Shown here piece by piece: positions 40,502 through 49,675 of a stretch of DNA of 62,949 nucleotides. The DNA is taken from contig NZ_JOHY01000048.1 of NCBI RefSeq assembly GCF_000721495.1, forward strand, positions 1 to 62,949, given 5' to 3'. Every line of letters starts with the position of its first letter. Within the stretch, counting starts at the first letter, position 1. The stretch comes from Streptomyces sp. NRRL F-5123 (GTDB taxonomy: Bacteria > Actinomycetota > Actinomycetes > Streptomycetales > Streptomycetaceae). The position numbers were made by a program, and so were the translations under genes. Below the pieces are notes generated by a model, which saw only the letters and a program-made list of their open reading frames with translations, made no database searches and had not been told where the DNA came from.

Positions 40502-43210
40502 TCAGGTGCCGTCGCGCCGTGCGGCCACAAGTGCCTGCCAGCGCGTGCGTGTGGTCCGCTGGCCGTCCAGCCATCGGGCACGGGAGGCGGGCTGCTCGGG
40601 GAGGCGGTGGCCGGCCATGAAGTGGGCGATGTCGGTGTAGTAGGCGTAGCCGCCGCCCGCGGTTAGCCCGTGCAGCCGGGAGATGGCCGCCTGGAGGTCG
40701 TTGCGGTTGCCGATGACGGCGTAGTGGAAGCACACCGCCAGCTCGAGGTCGCGCAAGGTCTGGGAGCCGGCCAGCCCGGCGTCGGTGACCTTGGTACGCA
40801 ACAGCCGGGCACGGTCGTCGATGCCGCTGCCGACAGCGCCGGCGTCGCGGACGAGCCCGGCGATCCGGATGGTGAAAGCAGTGGCGCGCTGGTGGTGCCC
40901 GCGCAGGAGCTGCTCGGCCAGGTCCAGCTCGCCGACAGCGGAGTCGGGGTCGGCGAAGGCGAGAACGAGGGCGCGCATGGACTGCGCGATGGCGGCCTCG
41001 CCGGTGACGGCGTGCTGCTCGGCCTCGGTGCGGGCGCCCTTGTAGGCGTCGGCGGCCCGGGCCATGTCGCCCTGGGGCCACCACAGATCGCCCACAACGC
41101 GCTGCTGGCGGCCTTCCCAGCCCAGGTGCTGCGCGGCCTCGAGCGCGGTGGGGAAGTCGCCGGCGGCGCGGGCGAGATGGACCAGGCCGCGCCGGGCGGC
41201 AGCGGCGCGGCGGCCGCCGCCTGCGACGACGGCGGCCATGTTGCGGCGCGAGTCCTCGTTGCGCCCGAGGTCGCGCTGGGCTTTGGCCAGGTAGTACACC
41301 GCCATGTCGGCGAGTTCGGGAGGTAGCAGGCCGGTGGCGGTGACGGCGGCGAGCCGGTCGGCGGTGCGCTCGCGGTGTTCGTGCTGCCGGCGGGCGAGGG
41401 CGCTGAGCAGCTCCACCACGGCGTCGGCCGGCGTGACCAGGCCGCTCTCCACTCCCACTTCCACGCCCGCGGCCGCGGCCGCGTCGGTGTCGGTGGTGGT
41501 GCGGGTCGGGTCGGGGCCGGGCGAGGGGGCCAACGGCTCCCACACGGAGTCGTCGACGTAGGCCCAGGCGGCGTCGGTGAGCCAGCCGGGCGGGAGGCGG
41601 TGGTCGCGGGCCAGGTGCAGGCCCTGGCGCAGGCAGCCGACAAGCAGCCTGCGGTCCCCGGGCGCGGTGTGCCATTGCTGCCCGAGCGCGGTGAACGCCC
41701 GCTGGGCCGCGGCGTGCCAGTCGTCGGGGGTCCAGCTGTCGTCGGTGGCGTCGTCGGCCTGCCGGATGCTGGAGCGGACCAGGCCGTGCAGGTGGTAGGG
41801 CCACAGCGCGAGGGCGTCTTCGCCGACGAAGGGCCGCTCGGCCAGCCGGACCGCGGGGCCTTGCCGGTCCAGGCCCGCAGCTTGGGTGGCCAGGTCGATG
41901 TCGAAGGCGTCCAGCAGCGACACCGCGCGCAGGACGTGCCGTTCGGGGCCGGTGAGGTCGCGCAGGGTACGGGCGATCAGCGCGGGGAAGTCGTGGTCGA
42001 AGTCGGCCGGCTGCGGGGTGCGGCCGGTGCGGCGCAGCTCCAGGAACCGCATCACCGCCAGGTCCAGGTAGAGCGGCAGGCCGTGGGAGCGGGCGGTGAT
42101 CACCTCCCGGATGCCGCGGTCGATGAGGGGCCGGCCGCCGGTGGTCAGGCGGCGGGCCAGCAGGTCCTGGCAGTCCTCGGGGGCGAGATCTCCGATCAGG
42201 ACCTGACGCCCGCGGGCCCCCGCGTTGTCGGCCAGGCCGGGCCAGGCCACCGGCCCGGTCCAGTCCAGCTGCCCGGCCAGAGCGGTGTCGGCCCATTGCA
42301 GGCGGTTCCGGCCGGTGACGACGAAGAACACGTTCGGCATCAGCCACACCACCCGCTGGATGAGCCGTTCCAGGTCGCGGTGGGTGCGGTCCCCGGTGTC
42401 CTCGAACGTGTCGAGCAGGACCACCGGGGTCACCGCGGCGCGCGCGGGTAGCTGCGCGACCTCGTACGCGAGCAGGTGCGGGTAGTAGGACAGGGCGTCC
42501 ACGGTGGGCTCGGCCTCCAGCAGGTCGGCCAGGCGGGCGCAGCCGGCCAGCGCCCGCACCGACTGCCGGTGCTCCCGCAGCGCCCGGGTCAGCGCGCCGG
42601 TGACCTGTCCGACCGCGGCGCCCACGGTGCCGGGCAGCATCAGGGCCTGAGCGACGTCGGCGAGCACGGACTGGACCTGCTCGGGGAAGACCTGCCCGAA
42701 CCGGGCGCTCAGCCCGCCGCGGCGCAGGAAGTCCTCCAGCGGCTCCCCGGGGTGATTGGCGTCCCAATAGCGGCGCAACGCCAGGTCGAAGGCCGGCAGC
42801 GCCCTGCCCGTCGCGGTCAGCGCGAGCCGGATCGTCAGCACCAGGCGCTCGAAGTCGGTGCCGGCCGACCGGGCCAGATCAATACGCACCGGCAGCGGCC
42901 GCGGGCCGGACCAGGCAGGCCGGGCCCACTGCGCGGGCCGGTCGTCGGTCGCCAGCGCGGCCTCGATGGTGCGCGACAGCGTGGTCTTGCCGATGCCGCC
43001 GATGCCGTGGAAGACCAGCAGATTCCGCCGCGGCGCCTCGAGGTCCTGCGGGTCGAAGCCCGGCGCGGCGACCTGCCGGAGGTGCTCGGTCAGTGCGGCA
43101 GCGAACGCCTCCCACTGGGCCTGGCGGTTGGTGAACGCCTCCGTCGCGGCCACGCCGCGGTCGTTCGTGCCGAACACGGCTTTCAGGTCCCGGCCCTCGG
43201 CCACACCCAC
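40502..43210 (-). CDS. Large STAND-type NTPase with helical repeats
   Basis: 902 residues. A leading segment EAFTNRQAQWEAFAAALTEH is like the F-x-x-R-x-x-E entry of NB-ARC/NACHT proteins. It is followed by P-loop GIGGIGKTT (69-77), a Walker B-like strand VVLLDTFEDTGDRTHRD, and NVFFVVTGRNRLQW as sensor region. After a winged-helix-like part (ERHVLRAVSLLDAFDIDLA), about 350 residues form tetratricopeptide-like helices. STAND NTPases are ligand-triggered switches used as phage sensors or regulators. No catalytic effector domain is visible, so it may act through a partner. Confidence 0.8.
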   Translation of the reverse strand: MGVAEGRDLKAVFGTNDRGVAATEAFTNRQAQWEAFAAALTEHLRQVAAPGFDPQDLEAPRRNLLVFHGIGGIGKTTLSRTIEAALATDDRPAQWARPAWSGPRPLPVRIDLARSAGTDFERLVLTIRLALTATGRALPAFDLALRRYWDANHPGEPLEDFLRRGGLSARFGQVFPEQVQSVLADVAQALMLPGTVGAAVGQVTGALTRALREHRQSVRALAGCARLADLLEAEPTVDALSYYPHLLAYEVAQLPARAAVTPVVLLDTFEDTGDRTHRDLERLIQRVVWLMPNVFFVVTGRNRLQWADTALAGQLDWTGPVAWPGLADNAGARGRQVLIGDLAPEDCQDLLARRLTTGGRPLIDRGIREVITARSHGLPLYLDLAVMRFLELRRTGRTPQPADFDHDFPALIARTLRDLTGPERHVLRAVSLLDAFDIDLATQAAGLDRQGPAVRLAERPFVGEDALALWPYHLHGLVRSSIRQADDATDDSWTPDDWHAAAQRAFTALGQQWHTAPGDRRLLVGCLRQGLHLARDHRLPPGWLTDAAWAYVDDSVWEPLAPSPGPDPTRTTTDTDAAAAAGVEVGVESGLVTPADAVVELLSALARRQHEHRERTADRLAAVTATGLLPPELADMAVYYLAKAQRDLGRNEDSRRNMAAVVAGGGRRAAAARRGLVHLARAAGDFPTALEAAQHLGWEGRQQRVVGDLWWPQGDMARAADAYKGARTEAEQHAVTGEAAIAQSMRALVLAFADPDSAVGELDLAEQLLRGHHQRATAFTIRIAGLVRDAGAVGSGIDDRARLLRTKVTDAGLAGSQTLRDLELAVCFHYAVIGNRNDLQAAISRLHGLTAGGGYAYYTDIAHFMAGHRLPEQPASRARWLDGQRTTRTRWQALVAARRDGT

Positions 43211-43400
43211 CCCCGGTGATCATCCCTGCACCCCAACCTATGCCCGCTGCCGCTGTGTTGGGGAGAGCGCCCGGGCCCGCGGACGACGGCACCCGCCCGG
43301 CGCATGCGCGCGGCGTGCCCGGCACCGGCCGCGCCGCGAGTCCGGAGAGGACAATGGCCGCTCCCGACCGACACCAAGATCGAAAAAGAAGGGGGTTGCC

Positions 43401-43682
43401 GTGACCGGGACACCGCACGAGCCCGACTTCACCGGCCTGGAAGGCGAGGGCGACGAAGCCCAGCAGGCGGCCGACGCCGTCCGGGCCGTCCTGAACTGGT
43501 ACACCGCCCGGATCGTCGCCGGGCGCCGGGCCCCGGTACCCGACGAGGAGCAGATCGCGCAGTGGACGGCCGACCGGGAGGCCACGTTCGCCGACCTCGA
43601 CCGGCTGCCCCACGCCGACCCGGCCGAGCGCTCCCGTCTGGCGGAGCTCTACGCGGCGCGGCTGAGGGAGCTGGAGTCGTAG
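43401..43682 (+). CDS. Small acidic protein beside the zeta-toxin gene
   Basis: 93 residues, GTG start. Helical and acidic (DEAQQAADAVRAVLNWYTAR; ADRLEA-like tail LAELYAARLRELES). Its last 34 bp overlap the convergent zeta-toxin gene end to end. It may be the antitoxin of that gene, but it shows no clear likeness to epsilon antitoxins. Its promoter shares the 190-bp gap with the STAND gene. Confidence 0.6.
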   Translation: MTGTPHEPDFTGLEGEGDEAQQAADAVRAVLNWYTARIVAGRRAPVPDEEQIAQWTADREATFADLDRLPHADPAERSRLAELYAARLRELES

Positions 43683-45514
43683 CGGCTTGCCCGGGTCGCC
43701 ACCGGCAGCAGCCGCACCGCATGTTGGGACGCGGGGATCGGGGAGGGCTGCAGCCCGGCGGGCAGTAGCGGGCGGGCCAGGGCGGCGATGCCGTCCAGTT
43801 CGGCGCGGTGCTGGGGCAGGGCCCGCCGCAGGCCCTGGTGCAGCCGCAGGAACGCGGCGGCCTCCTGGTCGGTGTAGGGGCGCAGGCGTTCGGCCGTCAG
43901 TGCCCACGAGGCGCGTCCGGTTGCGGCCGGTCGCTCCTGGCGCAGCAGGGCGCGGCCGTCCCGGCGGATCACCGTGACCGCCGTGACTGCCGGGTGCGCT
44001 GCGGCAGCCGCCACGGTGTCGGACACGCCGCGGTAGCAGCGGTCGTGCCCGGCCTTGGTGGTGAACCGTGCAGGGATTCCGGCCTGGAGGGCGCGGGCGT
44101 AGCGCAGCGCGGTGGCCAGGCGGCTGTCGGGCGCCCGCACGGCCAGTACCACCAGCTCCACCTGGTAACCGGCCTCGGAGAACCGCAGTGCCCCGTCCAG
44201 GAGTTCGTCGGCGCTGCCCGGTGCGGCCTCGATGACCACGTCGGCGCACCGGTCCCGTACGAACTGCTCGGCTCGGGTGAACCAGGCCCGGTAGTCGGTA
44301 CGGATGGCCGCACCGGCGCCGCGCGGGTCGGTCCGCAGCAGCTGCCCGTAGTCCGGGTGGGCGGCCTTGAAGTCGTCACCGGCCAGGTGGACCGTCCCGG
44401 ACCGCATCGCGCGGCGCACCATCCACGCGGCCTGGGTCTTGGCTGCCCCGGGCTGCCCGACCACGTACACAGCACGGGGGTGCTCCCGCTCCACGGCGCC
44501 GCGCAGCACCGTCGGTGCGATCAGCTCGTCGAAGATCCACCGGTGCTCATCGGCGGACAGTCGGTGGTAGTGGACACCGGGCGGGACAGTGGCGGGTCCG
44601 GCGATACGGCGGACCGGCTCGGACCAGGCGGCGGCGCGCTCGCTGTCGCGCTGCACCGCCAGGCACCGGTCGTCGCCCGCAAGTTCGGTGTGCACACGCC
44701 GGTCGGTCGCGGCCAGGGCGCGGCGGAAGACGGCCGTCTCCGGGGCGGTCCAGGGCCGGGCGCGCTCACCCCGCACCGCCTGCGCTGCCGCCGGACGGCG
44801 CCGCCAGCCGCCGCCAGGGGCGGACTCGTTGGCGTACACGACCGTGCCGTCGCGCCGCACCACGGTGACACGGTCGGCGAGCTGCTCAGCTTCGATCGCT
44901 GCCAGTGTGGCCAGCATCCCTTTCGCGCAGCGGTCGTGGTTGTCCCAGGCCACGTACCGGCCCGCTGTGAGGACGCGGTCCAGGATGCCGAGCTGGCTCA
45001 ACGCCTCCGCGGTGGCCAGCGCCACCACCTCGATCCGGTGGCCTGCGGCCCGGTAGGCGAGGCTGGCGGCACGGAAGCCTTCGGGGTCGGCGAGCGCGGA
45101 CTCCACCACGGCGTCGAAGCGCCCTGCGCGGACGCGGTCTTCGACTGCGGCCTGCCAGCGCGCGATATCCGGGCGGACCAGCGCTCCGGCTGTGCGGACG
45201 TCGGCGGCCAGCAGGCCCGCGTAGCGCTGGTGGGCGGCCCTGTACAGGTCCCGGCCCACGCGTACCGCGCCGCCGCGACGGTCGAGCGCCGTCTGAACGA
45301 GGTCAGCGATCGCCGTCTTGCCCGCCCCGGGCTGGCCCGCCACGACAACGACGACCGGCCGCTGCTGGCGCACCGCCCCACGGGTCGCCACCGGAAGGAT
45401 GACCTGGTTCAGGACCTCGAAGTGCTCGCGCTCGGACAGCGCAGTTGGCATGTCGCCCGATCCCGCCACCGGATCCTCCTCGTGATCTGGCAGCGCATCA
45501 GCACCACCACTCAT
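43649..45514 (-). CDS. Tandem zeta-toxin-like kinase
   Basis: 621 residues containing two zeta-toxin units. Unit one: P-loop GQPGAGKT (60-67), then VGRDLYRAAHQRYAGLL. Unit two: P-loop-like GQPGAAKT (353-360), then LAGDDFKAAHPDYGQLL with the conserved Asp-Asp-Phe and an IEAAPGS segment. Zeta toxins phosphorylate UDP-N-acetylglucosamine and block cell-wall synthesis; the second unit keeps the typical substrate-binding Asp. The C-terminus holds helices after R-R-D-G-R strands. ATG at 45514 lies directly beside two operator-like repeats shared with the divergent tap gene. Confidence 0.85.
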   Translation of the reverse strand: MSGGADALPDHEEDPVAGSGDMPTALSEREHFEVLNQVILPVATRGAVRQQRPVVVVVAGQPGAGKTAIADLVQTALDRRGGAVRVGRDLYRAAHQRYAGLLAADVRTAGALVRPDIARWQAAVEDRVRAGRFDAVVESALADPEGFRAASLAYRAAGHRIEVVALATAEALSQLGILDRVLTAGRYVAWDNHDRCAKGMLATLAAIEAEQLADRVTVVRRDGTVVYANESAPGGGWRRRPAAAQAVRGERARPWTAPETAVFRRALAATDRRVHTELAGDDRCLAVQRDSERAAAWSEPVRRIAGPATVPPGVHYHRLSADEHRWIFDELIAPTVLRGAVEREHPRAVYVVGQPGAAKTQAAWMVRRAMRSGTVHLAGDDFKAAHPDYGQLLRTDPRGAGAAIRTDYRAWFTRAEQFVRDRCADVVIEAAPGSADELLDGALRFSEAGYQVELVVLAVRAPDSRLATALRYARALQAGIPARFTTKAGHDRCYRGVSDTVAAAAAHPAVTAVTVIRRDGRALLRQERPAATGRASWALTAERLRPYTDQEAAAFLRLHQGLRRALPQHRAELDGIAALARPLLPAGLQPSPIPASQHAVRLLPVATRASRYDSSSLSRAA

Positions 45515-45516
45515 AA

Positions 45517-45557
45517 GCGTACGCGATTCGTACGCAGAATGTACGCGATACGTACGC
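45517..45557. promoter_or_regulatory. Twin CGTACG operators between zeta-toxin and tap genes
   Basis: GCGTACG-CGATT-CGTACGC (45517-45535) and GTACG-CGATA-CGTAC (45541-45555) are two inverted repeats with centres 22 bp apart, two turns of DNA. The first touches the toxin start codon; the second is about 35 bp before the tap start. Tap has an N-terminal XRE helix-turn-helix that could bind here. Confidence 0.7.
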
Positions 45558-45590
45558 TTCGGGGGGTAGGATGAAGTCAGGAGGTGTTCC

Positions 45591-47801
45591 ATGTCCGAAC
45601 TATTCGACGCGGTCGACGCGCTGATCGCGTCCCGCGCCTGGCTACCGCCACCGGCGGAACGCAAACGGCTGCGCACCGCACACGGGCTGACGACCGACGA
45701 GGTGGCCACCGCACTGGGGGTCCGCAGAGCCACTGTCTCCGCCTGGGAATCCGGCAAGACCGAACCCCGCCCACCGGAGCGCGACGCATACGCGCGGCTG
45801 CTGCAGCAGCTCGCCGAGCTCTACCCCGCCCCCCACGGCGCGCCCGCGCCTATTCAAGAAGCCCCGGCACCGCCGACCGATGCACCGCGGCCGAAGCAAG
45901 CGCCATCGCTGTCCACCGGCCCGGTGTCCGACGCTGCGGCCATGACGAACCACGAGAACACCCAGCCGACCCCCCCACCTGCGACCTCTGCTCCGGCCGC
46001 CGCGCCGCGCCCGGCGACCACGGCCGCGAAGAAGGCCACCGCGAAGCCCGCGCCCGTCCCGGCCGCGGTCGATCCGCGGTTCGCGCACGGCCCGCTCGGC
46101 GTGCTGGACGGCGACGGCTCCCTGTACTGCGCGGGCGGCCTGGTCCTGGACTGCCCGGTCGGCACGGTGCCGGAGCTGGTGGCCTGGACGCTGGCGGAAG
46201 CCAAGCTCGGGGCGAGCCGGCTGCACCGCTCGGGCAAGGACTCCGACCCGCTGATCGTCCTGACCGGCGCGGCCGCCGAACAGCTCGGCCTGCCGCTGGT
46301 GCTCGAGGACCGGCGGGCGATGCGGCTGCCGGAGGACCACAAGGTGGTCAAGCAGATCGCGAAGGCCAAGTGGCAGTTGACGCGGCGGGGGTTCGGCCCG
46401 TGGGCCAGGGTCTACCGGCCCGCGCAGGGCGACCGGCGGCAGTGCGTGCAGTTGGCCGTGCTGCCCTGGGGCGCGCTCGACTCCCGCTCGTGGGGCGACG
46501 CCGACCAGCTCCCCCCGCCGGAACTCGCCCGGGTGCTGTCCGCGTACGCCGCCCGGGTGCTGACCCCGCGCGGCAGCACGGCGGTCGCGGGACTGGAGCT
46601 GATGACGGCGCTGCGGCCGCCGACCCGCGCAGTGAAGGACGACGCGACCGGCACGTGGGTGTCCGGGCCCGTCCCGGGCTCGCTGACCGCGGCGGTCGAC
46701 CCAGCCCCGCCGGAGGCCCCCGACGAGCACCCCGTCGTGCACGGGCTGTACCCGTCTGCCCACCCGCGCACCGAGGCGGAGGTCCTCGACGAGGAGGCGT
46801 TCGACTGGATCCGCCCGACCGAGCTGCTCACCGATGCCGAATGCGCGAAGCAGTTCGCGGTCGGCGTCGATGTGAACACCGCGTTCCTCGCCGCCGCGAA
46901 CCGGCTGATGGTCGGCCTCGGGGCGCCGGAGTACGTGAAGGCTCCGCGGTTCGACAAGGCGGTGCCGGGCTCGTGGCTGGTGGACCTGTCCGGCATCAAG
47001 CTGGACCCGCGGCTGCCGAGCCCGTTCACGCCGCACGGCGAGCGCCCGACCGGCCCGGCCTGGTACGCCACCCCCACCGTCGCCTACGCGGCCGAGCTGA
47101 TCGACCAGTACCGGCTGCAGGTGGAGCTCCGCCCGCTCGTGGCCTACGTGCGACGCGACGCCGGGCCGTATCTGGACCCCTGGTACAAGCACCTCGCGGA
47201 CGCCTACAAGCAGACGATGGCCGACCTCGGGGTGACCGCCGACCTGTCCCCGGCTGCGTTCCTGGACGCGATGGCCGGCTACAAGGGCAGCGACCCGGGC
47301 ATGACCATGGTGCTGTCCGCGATCAAGTCCACTGTCAAGGGCGGCATCGGCAAGCTGCGCGAGCGCCCGCAGGGCACGAACTACCGGCCAGGCGAGCGGT
47401 GGCCGGCGCTGGAGCGGCCGACCTGGCGCCCGGACATCCGGGCCGCGGTGATCTCGGCGGCCCGGGTCAACATGCACCGCAAGCTGGTCAAGACCGCGCT
47501 GGCGACGCAGGCCGGCCCCGCGCCGACCGGCTCCGTCGTGTTCGGTGAGGATGCGCTGCTGCCGATTGCGCTGCTGTCGGACTGCGCGGTCTACCCGTCG
47601 GCCGGACCGTCGCCGCTGGACGTCCTGCCCTACAACACCGCGGGCAAGCCCGCCCCGGGCACGTTCCGGCTCGGCGTCCCGCCCGGCATGGTCAAACACG
47701 AAGGCACCCGCGAGCTGTACTGGGCCGTCGACCTGCTCGAGCAGCAGCACAACCCTGCACGCCACATCAAAGGCGACGACGCCGTGGACGAAGGAGAGTA
47801 G
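45591..47801 (+). CDS. tap: Telomere-associated protein Tap
   Basis: 736 residues, the usual size for Tap. It opens with an XRE-type helix-turn-helix (KRLRTAHGLTTDEVATALGV, then RRATVSAWESGKTEPRPPER), followed by a Pro/Ala linker to about residue 155. A large conserved domain containing GVDVNTAFLAAANRLMVGLG and WLVDLSGIKLDPRLPSPFTP comes next. Tap binds the single-stranded 3' overhang of Streptomyces telomeres and recruits Tpg for end patching. Excellent AGGAGG ribosome site. The next gene starts 6 bp after its stop, forming a tap-membrane protein-tpg operon. Confidence 0.92.
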   Translation: MSELFDAVDALIASRAWLPPPAERKRLRTAHGLTTDEVATALGVRRATVSAWESGKTEPRPPERDAYARLLQQLAELYPAPHGAPAPIQEAPAPPTDAPRPKQAPSLSTGPVSDAAAMTNHENTQPTPPPATSAPAAAPRPATTAAKKATAKPAPVPAAVDPRFAHGPLGVLDGDGSLYCAGGLVLDCPVGTVPELVAWTLAEAKLGASRLHRSGKDSDPLIVLTGAAAEQLGLPLVLEDRRAMRLPEDHKVVKQIAKAKWQLTRRGFGPWARVYRPAQGDRRQCVQLAVLPWGALDSRSWGDADQLPPPELARVLSAYAARVLTPRGSTAVAGLELMTALRPPTRAVKDDATGTWVSGPVPGSLTAAVDPAPPEAPDEHPVVHGLYPSAHPRTEAEVLDEEAFDWIRPTELLTDAECAKQFAVGVDVNTAFLAAANRLMVGLGAPEYVKAPRFDKAVPGSWLVDLSGIKLDPRLPSPFTPHGERPTGPAWYATPTVAYAAELIDQYRLQVELRPLVAYVRRDAGPYLDPWYKHLADAYKQTMADLGVTADLSPAAFLDAMAGYKGSDPGMTMVLSAIKSTVKGGIGKLRERPQGTNYRPGERWPALERPTWRPDIRAAVISAARVNMHRKLVKTALATQAGPAPTGSVVFGEDALLPIALLSDCAVYPSAGPSPLDVLPYNTAGKPAPGTFRLGVPPGMVKHEGTRELYWAVDLLEQQHNPARHIKGDDAVDEGE

Positions 47802-47807
47802 AACCCC

Positions 47808-48269
47808 ATGGGCGACACCGTCATCGCGGTGGCCGGCACCCTGCTTGGCGGCCTCCTCACCGCGTTACTCCAGGCCCGCAGCACCCAAGCTGCCCGCCGC
47901 GCCGACCGCGCCGACCGCCGCGCGGACGACCTGCGCGCCGCGCTCGGTGCACTGGTTGCCGCGGTAGGCGACCACCGCCGCACCATGTGGCACCGCGAAC
48001 ACCTCCGCCTGACCGGCGCCTCCGCCACCGACTACGACACAGCCCGGGAAGCCAGCCACACCACCCGCTCCGCCGTCACCGGCCCGCTCGTCACCGTGTC
48101 CATCCTCGAGCCCGACCTCGCCCCGGCCGCCCGCGCCGCAGCCCAGGCCGCCTTCGACCTGCGCGGCGCCGCCGACATCGACGCCCTCGCGACCCTGCGG
48201 GAGCACGCCATCACCGCCACCGACGACCTGGTCGCCGCCGCCGGCCGCACCCTCAGCCAAGGAGCCTGA
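47808..48269 (+). CDS. Membrane-anchored helical protein between tap and tpg
   Basis: 153 residues. An N-terminal membrane helix (VIAVAGTLLGGLLTALL) is followed by a long, Arg/Asp-rich coiled coil (ARRADRADRRADDLRAAL). The gene lies between tap (6 bp) and tpg (2 bp), where most linear replicons have the two directly adjacent. A membrane-tethered partner of the telomere complex is an attractive inference. Similar small proteins occur on Streptomyces plasmids without assigned function. Confidence 0.7.
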   Translation: MGDTVIAVAGTLLGGLLTALLQARSTQAARRADRADRRADDLRAALGALVAAVGDHRRTMWHREHLRLTGASATDYDTAREASHTTRSAVTGPLVTVSILEPDLAPAARAAAQAAFDLRGAADIDALATLREHAITATDDLVAAAGRTLSQGA

Positions 48270-48271
48270 CC

Positions 48272-48829
48272 GTGGGAAAGCTGCAAGACAGCCTGGAGCG
48301 GGCCAGTGCGGCCACCGCAACCCGCCCCATCCCGAAGAGCGCACAGGCACAGATGCGCTTCCTGGTGAAGTCGGAGAAGGGTTCCACCGCGGCTGCGGCC
48401 GCCCGTCTCGGCGTCACTCAGCGCACCGTGGAGCGCTACCTCAAAGGCACGCTCCGCCGCCCCCGCGCGGACCTGGCGGCCCGCCTTGAGCGGGAGGTCC
48501 GCAAGGACTGGCAGCCCCGCGTCCAGCAGCGGGCGAAGCAGCAGGCCGCCTCGCGGGGCGGCATCGTGATCGAGACGAGGGCCCGGTTCGGGTTCACCGC
48601 TGCGCCCGGTTCCACGGACGATGGACGGATCCGCCGGATCACCCAGCACCTCCCGCCGGTCTACGCCGCGAAGCTGTTCGACGCGCAGTCCGCCGGCGCC
48701 ACCGAGCAGCAGCTGCAGCGCATCGCAGCCGAAGGCCTGCAGGAGATCTACTTCAAGGACCGCGGCCGCCGCGCCCGGGACCTGCAGGTGGAGTTCACCG
48801 ACATCGACTACATCGAGCTCGACTTCTGA
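48272..48829 (+). CDS. tpg: Telomere terminal protein Tpg
   Basis: 185 residues, GTG start 2 bp after the preceding stop. Characteristic features are MRFLVKSEKGSTAAAAARLG and VTQRTVERYLKGTLRRPRAD (helix-turn-helix, about residues 37-67), then RARFGFTAAPGSTDDGRIRR and the terminal beta-rich VEFTDIDYIELDF. Tpg is covalently attached to the 5' ends through a threonine and primes filling of the telomere gap. Thr115 in the GSTDD motif is conserved in the second copy at 59321 and is the best candidate. It closes the tap operon, with a strong terminator after it. Confidence 0.93.
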   Translation: MGKLQDSLERASAATATRPIPKSAQAQMRFLVKSEKGSTAAAAARLGVTQRTVERYLKGTLRRPRADLAARLEREVRKDWQPRVQQRAKQQAASRGGIVIETRARFGFTAAPGSTDDGRIRRITQHLPPVYAAKLFDAQSAGATEQQLQRIAAEGLQEIYFKDRGRRARDLQVEFTDIDYIELDF

Positions 48830-48839
48830 GCGCAGGCGG

Positions 48840-48873
48840 GCCGCCCCCCCCAATCCGAGGGGGGGGGCGGCCG
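48840..48873 (+). terminator. Terminator after the tap-tpg operon
   Basis: GCCGCCCCCCCC (48841-48852) pairs with GGGGGGGGCGGC (48861-48872), beginning 11 bp after the tpg stop. Confidence 0.75.
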
Positions 48874-49070
48874 CCCGCCCCGGAAGGGGGGCAGGGTGGG
48901 GGGGTTGGTGGGCACCCACTCCCGCGCCCCAGAAGCGCGCGGTGTAGGTGGTGTTGTGGGTAGACACCCCCCAGGCCCCCATGAGTTCGAAGGCCACATG
49001 AAGCCCGACTCTCAGCACTGCTTGACTGGAAAATGTTGGCGGCACTTCGCCCGCCGCTACACTCCGCACC

Positions 49071-49289
49071 ATGACTAAGGGGGGCTACCAGGGCCCTGAA
49101 CCCTGGGAAATCGAAGATGCGGTCGAACGCGGTGTCAGGCGAGCGCGCGGCGAGTACGTTCCAACTGGTTGGAGCCCCAAACTCAACCCCAAGACGTGCT
49201 GCTGCCTGATGCCGGCAATCCTGCTTGCTGTCACAATAATCGGCGGCATCCTTGCCCCGATCATCTTCCGCCTGGCGGGCCCGCCGTGA
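49071..49289 (+). CDS. Small single-span membrane protein (72 aa)
   Basis: MTKGGYQGPEPWEIEDAVER is a soluble start; residues about 43-66 (CCCLMPAILLAVTIIGGILA) form a Cys-headed membrane helix near the C-terminus. The ATG lies close to a lower-GC promoter-like region with no ribosome site, suggesting leaderless translation. Unknown function; its base composition is lower in GC than that of its neighbours. Confidence 0.65.
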   Translation: MTKGGYQGPEPWEIEDAVERGVRRARGEYVPTGWSPKLNPKTCCCLMPAILLAVTIIGGILAPIIFRLAGPP

Positions 49290-49360
49290 TGCGCTCGGCC
49301 AATTGTGGAGTTTCCGTCAACGAGCTCCAGCGCCAGCCATAGGTACGGCATCATGCCCCC

Positions 49361-49675
49361 ATGGCGACTTTCAACCAGCAGGGCCAGAACATCTACGGGG
49401 ACCAAAGCAACGCTGAAACGATCAACATCAACAAAGTTGATCGGCAGGTGGTGGCCCAGGAGCTGAGCCTGGCGCTGAACCGAGTACAGACCATGGACTT
49501 GGACGAGATGACGCGCCGCCAGGCGACAGCCGAACTGGAAGCGGCAGGCGCGGACCTCCAGGCCGGCGAGACCAGCCACGCGCAGGAGCGTATGAGTCGA
49601 CTGCGTGCCATGGGCGGAGCTCTGGCCGAGGTAGCCGGCGCGTTCGTACGGGGCACCGGAGTACTCGGTGGCTGA
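49361..49675 (+). CDS. Protein with Gln/Asn/Gly-rich N-terminal motif, helical body
   Basis: 104 residues. The first 24 contain FNQQGQNIYGDQSNAETINI, followed by a helical body (VAQELSLALNRVQTMDLDEM and onward). The next gene starts with a very similar motif. This kind of short beta-prone, Gln/Gly/Asn-rich N-terminal element resembles bacterial amyloid-signalling or oligomerisation motifs that link sensor NTPases to effectors, but that is a pattern likeness only. The body would be the interaction or effector part. Overlaps the next gene by 8 bp. Confidence 0.6.
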   Translation: MATFNQQGQNIYGDQSNAETININKVDRQVVAQELSLALNRVQTMDLDEMTRRQATAELEAAGADLQAGETSHAQERMSRLRAMGGALAEVAGAFVRGTGVLGG

